Positions 58,938 to 64,000 of a stretch of 64,000 bases of DNA are shown here, one piece after another; within the stretch, counting starts at the first letter, position 1; each line of letters begins with the position of its first letter. This stretch comes from Glomus cerebriforme (Eukaryota > Glomeromycota > Glomeromycetes > Glomerales > Glomeraceae). Made by a program: the position numbers and the translations under genes. The notes beneath the pieces were generated by a model. The model saw only the letters and a program-made list of their open reading frames with translations. It did not search any database and had not been told where the DNA came from. The stretch lies in assembly GCA_003550305.1 (NCBI GenBank), contig QKYT01000286.1:64785-128784 (forward strand), in the 5' to 3' direction.

Positions 58938-59369
58938 TAGAGACCTGCAATGGGCCAGGTTTAGCGACCCAGATTTGGCTCAGATCTGGATTTGGGCTGG
59001 CAAACTTATTCTTGATTTTAATCCAGGCCAGGTCCGGGCACAGAGTGTAAACCCGGATTTTTATAAATATTTAAGTAATCTGAAATTTTGCGTGCAAAAT
59101 TACTGCGCTACAAATGTTGAATATCACAGATCACAAAAAAAAAAAAAAANAAAAAAGAATCTTTAAATACAAACAATATAATGAAATTATTAAATAAAAA
59201 TTATAAAATAGGGTTTATTTTATCAGTTATTAAGTTTTTATTAATAAAATAATATAATTAAAAATTTTGGGCCAGATTTTTACATTTTAATGTGGAAAAC
59301 TGGAAATACATTTATATTTAAATTCTGGGCTGGTCAGGGCTTCAAAATTTGGCCAAATGTAGGCCTCTA
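58938..59369. mobile_element. 432 bp non-autonomous hAT-like element (MITE)
   Basis: Terminal inverted repeats are TAGAGACCTGCAATGGGCC at the left and GGCCAAATGTAGGCCTCTA at the right (imperfect reverse complements). The element is flanked by 8 bp direct repeats GTTTTATG (58930-58937) and GTTTCATG (59370-59377), with one mismatch. Eight-base duplications and TAGRG-type ends suggest the hAT superfamily. The left half is unusually GC-rich with repeated GGCCAGG / GGGCTGG words. There is no transposase, and an ambiguous base at 59150 lies in a poly-A tract. Confidence 0.65.
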
Positions 59370-60861
59370 GTTTCATGAACTGCTTGATGATAAATTTATT
59401 ACGGTAGTACATGTTAATACGAAATGCACACGACTCACAATTCTTCCTCATAAAAATACTACATAATAATCAATGGAATATTATGTATTTTATTTATACA
59501 AAGTTTCTTACTAAGCAAAATATAAATTTCCAGGTTAAATAAACATAATAATTTCAGTATATTATATGAAGTATTTTTTTATTACAATTTATATTTAAGG
59601 CTTAGTTAAAAAAATTTATCCTTTGAATTTATGATAAATTCGCTTCAACAGTTAGTTAGTTCTTCGTAACAGAACAAAAAAGTAATTCTAAAATATTGTG
59701 AATTTAAATTCATTATTCCCTAATTAATCAAGAATGCAATATAATTCTTTTATCTATTTGATAAAATTCTTATTTTATTAAATAACTTTGAAAATCACAT
59801 TGTTTTACTTAATAATACTGCGTTAGAATAGTAACGCTTATAATAGTATTAATTGAAGTAGATAAAGACCAAAATGATGGTTTTCGTACTGTGCATATTG
59901 TGCAATTATTAATTAAATTTCCACAATATTTTGTTTTATCCAACCCACTTTCCTATTGCCCTTCATATTGTTTAATTTCAGCATGAGTTCAACAAAAACT
60001 TCACACACATCTTCAACTGTTAATACCAGATTATTGCTTTTATAGTTTATAATTATTATCTCAATCTTGAACCTTTTCTTGGCTTAATCATCAGGAAATT
60101 AAATCATGTGATTATTTTCGAAGATTTATGTGTAATGCCTGATTTACTAATTCGGTAATTTGCATATTAAAATAAATGTAGTAATATACAAGTTTAAACA
60201 ATAAAAAATCATTTCTTTATTTAATACATAAAAGGTTTGCTATAAAGTTTTAACAAAATAATAAAAATGATATATGATATATTAATAATGTTCTTAAGTA
60301 CAAAAAACATAATGATAAGTAAAAAAATTCTCAGTTCAAGTATTTGAGAAAAATTATGGATTTTTTAAAAGTTTATTTGTGCGAATTCCTAGTAACGGGA
60401 GATTTCTGTTTATTTTTTTGATTTGCAGATCTTTGGTTGGGAAATTAGTTATTTTCGCGTATAATCTCATCACAATAACTCCTGATGATTGTATGTAATT
60501 TTATTACAAATATTATGATCTTTAAGGTTTAATAGTTTTCAATTTTATTCAAAAGATTAAAGTTAATTAAGGCTTTTCTTGCTTAGAAGTTAGCTTGTTA
60601 CATAATATCTCATTATGAGATGTGTACATGTGATACTTTAAAAAAGCATATATCTGTCAACATCTTCTTTTTTTCTTTTTTTTAAATGTAAAAAATATAT
60701 TTAGATGCCCCTAGACATGCCTCAGAATGATTTATACCACACTCCTAGAATCGATCTGAGACGCAATATGGACAATATGATTAAACACATACTATAATTT
60801 GTTATTGAAAAAAAAAATATCAAAAAAAATAAATAATACATACAGTAATAGATATTTAATT
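59370..60861. other. AT-rich intergenic region
   Basis: No gene, RNA or clear repeat was recognised. It lies 3' of the pseudogene on the minus strand. A T/C-rich tract (CTTCTTTTTTTCTTTTTTTT) is near 60664. Confidence 0.4.
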
Positions 60862-63163
60862 TTAGATTGTACAATCCAAACACTCAGAGTTGTTTTGATA
60901 TAAAATTTCAGTAAGTAAACGGCTTGTATAATATGCTTGTGAATGAAATTGTATAATAGAAGTATTAACTTGTTTTTGTGATATAGCTTTATTGGCTTCT
61001 ATAAATTCTTGCATATCACTTCTGACTTGGTTATTGGCATTAACAACTATCAAAGTATTCACTTCATTTTCACCATTTAATTTATAAAATTCATTAACAC
61101 AACTAAGCCATTGAGATACAATATTTTCAAGGTCTATAATGGTTGGTCTTTTAAAAGGATCTGAATCCCAACATTTTTCCATCAATTCTACATAACATTT
61201 TGGGGTATTTTCAATAATTTCAAGACGTTTGCCTTTACAAATACTTAAATTAAGTTGAAGATCATGTGCTTTATTATTAAATGGAGGAACACCTGATGCA
61301 AATTCCCACATTATCATTGATAAACTATAGATATCACTTGATGAAGTATAAGATTCATTTCTTATTAATTCGGGTGCCATGTAAGGTAAAACACCATAAT
61401 TACTACTAATAGAATCTTGTAAATCACTTATAGGTTTACATAATCCTAAATCAATAATATATGTTTCATAATTATCTGATATCAAAATATTACCATCATG
61501 AAGATCACAATGAACAAGATTTGATTCATGTATTACTTTGAGTCCCAAAATAATATTTTTTAATAATTGTAATTTGTATTGCCATTTAAATTTAACTATA
61601 TTAGGTAAACATTTTCTTAAACTTCCTTCTTTTGCATAACTCATTACTATCATATAATCTAAATTATTTGGATTTTGAGTTATTCAAAAAATTGAATAAA
61701 TTTTGAAAATGATTTTTTCAGACAGTTGTAATGATATTTCCACTATATAAATAAAATTATTAGTTTTTTTTTTAAGAAAAAAAAATGAAACAAAAAAATA
61801 TATAAACATTATACCTCATCTAAAAATTTATTATTTAAACCTAAGAGTTATTAAGATTTTTAAGAATAACCTCATAACTTCCTTGGAAATCTAGTCTATT
61901 CCATTGTTGTTTATCAAAATTCCAACTATCAATAGGTCCATCTAACCAGATTGCCTTATGAATTTGACTAAATCCTCCTTTATCATGATAATTAATATTT
62001 TTCAAATTATTATACGGTATCCATTCTAAAACTTCATAACTATTTTTAGCATTTTGTTGTGCTTTCTGAATAAATCTATCAACAAATTCATTTTTTTCTA
62101 GTCCATTTTGAAAATTCTTGTTGAAATCGTTTAGAATTACATTGTTGACACTAATTGTAATCAATATATGATTGTTTACATTCTTTACATAATTCATTAT
62201 TACTAGAATCTTTAGAAATAATTTTGTTACTTTCTGTTGCTATTTGATACCAATAAAAGGCTTTTTCTAAATTTTTTTCTGTTCCTTCACCATTTTTGTA
62301 ACAAATGGCTAAATTATTCATTGCATATTTGTTGCCATTCTCTGCTGCTTTTTGATACCAATAAAATGCTTTTTCTAAATTCTTTTCTGTTCCTTCTCCA
62401 TTTTTATAGCGCGTAGCTAAATTATTCATTGCAATTTCATTACCATTTTCTGCTACTTTTTGATACCAATAAAATGCTTTTTCTAAATTCTTTTCTGTTC
62501 CTTCACCATTGTAATAGCATAAGGCTAAATTAAATTTTGCATTAAAATTATCCATTTTTGCTGCTTTCTGATATCAATAAAAAGCTTTTTCTAAATTCTT
62601 TTCTGTTCCTTCACCATTATAATAGCATGTGGCTAAATTATTCATTGCAATTTTATTTCCATTTTCTGCTGCTTTTTGATATCAATAAAAAGCTTTTTCT
62701 AAATTCTTTTCTGTTCCTTCACCATTTTAATAGCATGTGGCTAAATTATTCATTGCAATTTCATTACCATTTTCTGCTGCTTTTTGATACCAATAAAAAG
62801 CTTTTTCTAAATTCTTTTCTGTTCCTTCACCATTTTAATAGCATGTGGCTAAATTATTCATTGCAATTTCATTACCATTTTCTGCTGCTTTTTGATACCA
62901 ATAAAATGCTTTTTCTAAATTCTTTTCTGTTCCTTTACCATTGTAATAGCATAAGGCCAAATTAAATTGTGCATTAATGTGATCCATTGCTGCAGCTTTT
63001 TGATATCAGCAAAAAGCTTTTTTAAAATACTTTTCTGTTTCTTCCCTATTTGCGTAATGTGTAGCTAAATTATTCATTGCATTTTTATTTCCATTTTCTG
63101 CTGATTGTTCTAACCAATTCATATCATCACTTGAATTATTAATATTAGTAGGAGTTGACATTT
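60862..63163 (-). pseudogene. Decayed Sel1-repeat / zinc-finger / kinase gene
   Basis: From a possible ATG at 63163 the minus strand encodes about nine Sel1-like repeats of 36 residues (NGEGTEKNLEKAFYWYQKAA, then ENGNEIAMNNLAT). The array contains five in-frame stops: 63006-63008, 62835-62837, 62727-62729, 62682-62684 and 62574-62576. The last 134 codons of the array (62555-62151) are open. A Cys pair region follows (CKECKQ, stop, CQQCNSKRFQ), then, after a frameshift, VLEWIPYNNLKN and a poor glycine loop DKGGFSQIHKAIW. A frame break near 61845 and an intron to about 61740 follow, then the C-lobe at 61653-60862: VHCDLHDGNIL, DLG, APE, SDIYSLSMIMWE, CWDSDPFKRP and the QAYYTSRLLT tail. The C-lobe is intact, but the gene as a whole cannot be translated. 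Confidence 0.75.
62140..63163 (-). repeat. 108 bp tandem repeat array encoding Sel1 units
   Basis: Nine or so head-to-tail copies of a 108 bp unit share nearly identical blocks (on the plus strand TTTCTAAATTCTTTTCTGTT, then CCTTCACCATT and AATTATTCATTGCAATTTCA). Copies differ by few bases, implying recent amplification or gene conversion. A 135-codon open frame on the plus strand at 62558-62965 is the antisense by-product of the array. Confidence 0.75.
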
Positions 63164-63169
63164 CCAGTC

Positions 63170-64000
63170 TTTTTCTAAATAAAATAATTTTATTTAACCC
63201 TATTAAATTTTTTGACTGTATGTTAAATATTCAAAAAAACCCAATCAAGTTATATTGGAACAAATGAATTATTATTACTGTCACTTATTGTAGCTTGTAA
63301 ATAAAATGCCATAATTGTAACACAGTACTTAATAAAATAATATAATAGCAAGCTAAGTATCAAGGGAAATCATTTTGTCGATATTGCAGGTTTATAAATT
63401 TGAAACAGTAATTTGGGCTTACAATATAAATTTTGGCCCGAGTTATTGCCGATCATAAATAACTTTGTATGAAATAATTAATCTCAAACTGCAAATAACT
63501 GTATTACTGCGAATAAAATATATTACATAGCAACTCCTTCTATAAGATGCAATAGACAATTTTATGGAAAGCTTATCAGTTATCTTCCGCGGTGCAGAGG
63601 TTTAAAAATGATCAATAAATAACATAAGTAACATAGGTTTTTAGTTCAGATACATACTATCACTGAGTTATTGTATTTATTTTTATTTTTATTTTTTATT
63701 TTATTTTTTTTTTGCAAAATCTATAATAAAAAAAACCATTTTAATAAGCCATTATAAAATTGATCAGTTCAATCATACACACGATTAATAGTAGTACATT
63801 CAACATTTTTTCATTATGACTAGTTCTGATATTTCATGCGATATGATATTAATATTACCTAATTATAACCAAAATATAAAAAAACAATGTGCCATTATAC
63901 TTTACTTGGTTAGCCCATCAACCCATAATTAAAAATAAATAAACTTGATAATAAAAAATGNCTGAATTAAGTAGTACACTGCATAGTCAATAATAATAAG
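63170..64000. other. Intergenic to the right edge
   Basis: AT-rich. T/A-rich low-complexity tract at about 63680-63715 (TTTTATTTTTATTTTTTATT). An ambiguous base at 63961. No coding-like frame. It would include the promoter of the dead Sel1 kinase. Confidence 0.4.

Noticed and set aside
62558..62965. 135-codon plus-strand frame with internal repeats (LFLNSFLFLHHFNSMWLNY type)
   Set aside because: It is the antisense shadow of the Sel1 repeat array; its periodicity is the 108 bp unit of the minus-strand pseudogene.
1..64000. CRISPR arrays, bacterial operons, ribosome binding sites, rRNA or tRNA genes
   Set aside because: None was seen; gene structure and families are eukaryotic. The regular repeats are coding minisatellites, MITEs or AT-rich satellites.

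Overview
The window looks like nuclear DNA of an arbuscular mycorrhizal fungus (Glomeromycota, Rhizophagus/Glomus-like). It is extremely AT-rich and gene-poor. Its genes carry short GT..AG introns of about 65-100 bp. The recognisable families are those massively expanded in these fungi: tyrosine-kinase-like Ser/Thr kinases with Cys-rich N-termini, Sel1-repeat kinases, BTB-TLDc proteins, F-box proteins, MATA_HMG-type HMG-box proteins, HSPA12-like Hsp70 relatives and Crypton-like recombinase fragments. There are no bacterial operons, tRNAs, rRNAs or CRISPR arrays that I could see. The organism assignment is inference from family content and composition, not from a marker gene. Six isolated N bases lie at 2066, 2319, 2437, 29920, 59150 and 63961.

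Layout. 1-3.4 kb: a divergent pair, an F-box gene running off the left edge on the minus strand and a two-exon BTB-BACK-TLDc gene on the plus strand. 3.4-9.9 kb: mostly empty AT-rich DNA with an old plus-strand gene remnant, a second copy of the BTB promoter and a 184 bp TA-flanked MITE. 9.9-11.5 kb: a dead kinase on the minus strand. 14.8-16.5 kb (minus): a protein with a Tse2-like (ADP-ribosyltransferase-fold) signature, followed by an acidic 8-residue-repeat exon that may belong to the same gene. 19.0-19.7 kb: a dead eIF2-alpha-kinase-like gene. 22.7-25.4 kb: a broken unknown gene apparently split by a 1.2 kb AT-rich repeat block, followed by a 279 bp palindromic MITE. 26.7-28.8 kb (minus): a nearly intact Cys-rich kinase with one homopolymer frameshift just before its catalytic loop. 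29.4-30 kb: a cruciform-capable palindrome and a Crypton-like fragment.

33.3-35.8 kb: Cys-rich kinase-type remnants and an intact single-exon F-box gene. 37.3-39.1 kb: an unknown remnant and another dead kinase. 41.1 kb: a small intact Cys-rich protein. 43.4-46.3 kb: an intact seven-exon kinase whose C-terminus is two tandem copies of one Sel1-repeat exon. 50.7 kb: an HMG-box gene with a tandemly repeated 3' flank. 53.3 kb: a kinase-tail remnant. 55.1-58.6 kb: an eight-exon HSPA12-like/coiled-coil fusion. 58.9 kb: a 432 bp hAT-like MITE with 8 bp target-site duplications. 60.9-63.2 kb (minus): a dead Sel1-zinc-finger-kinase gene with many stops.

The intact genes look like signalling and protein-protein interaction factors: substrate adaptors (BTB, F-box), kinases with Sel1 scaffolds, an Hsp70-like protein and an HMG transcription factor. 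Each sits in an environment of repeated duplication and decay, with about seven kinase loci of which only one is clearly intact. Exon boundaries were placed by eye from splice consensus, phase and family continuity.
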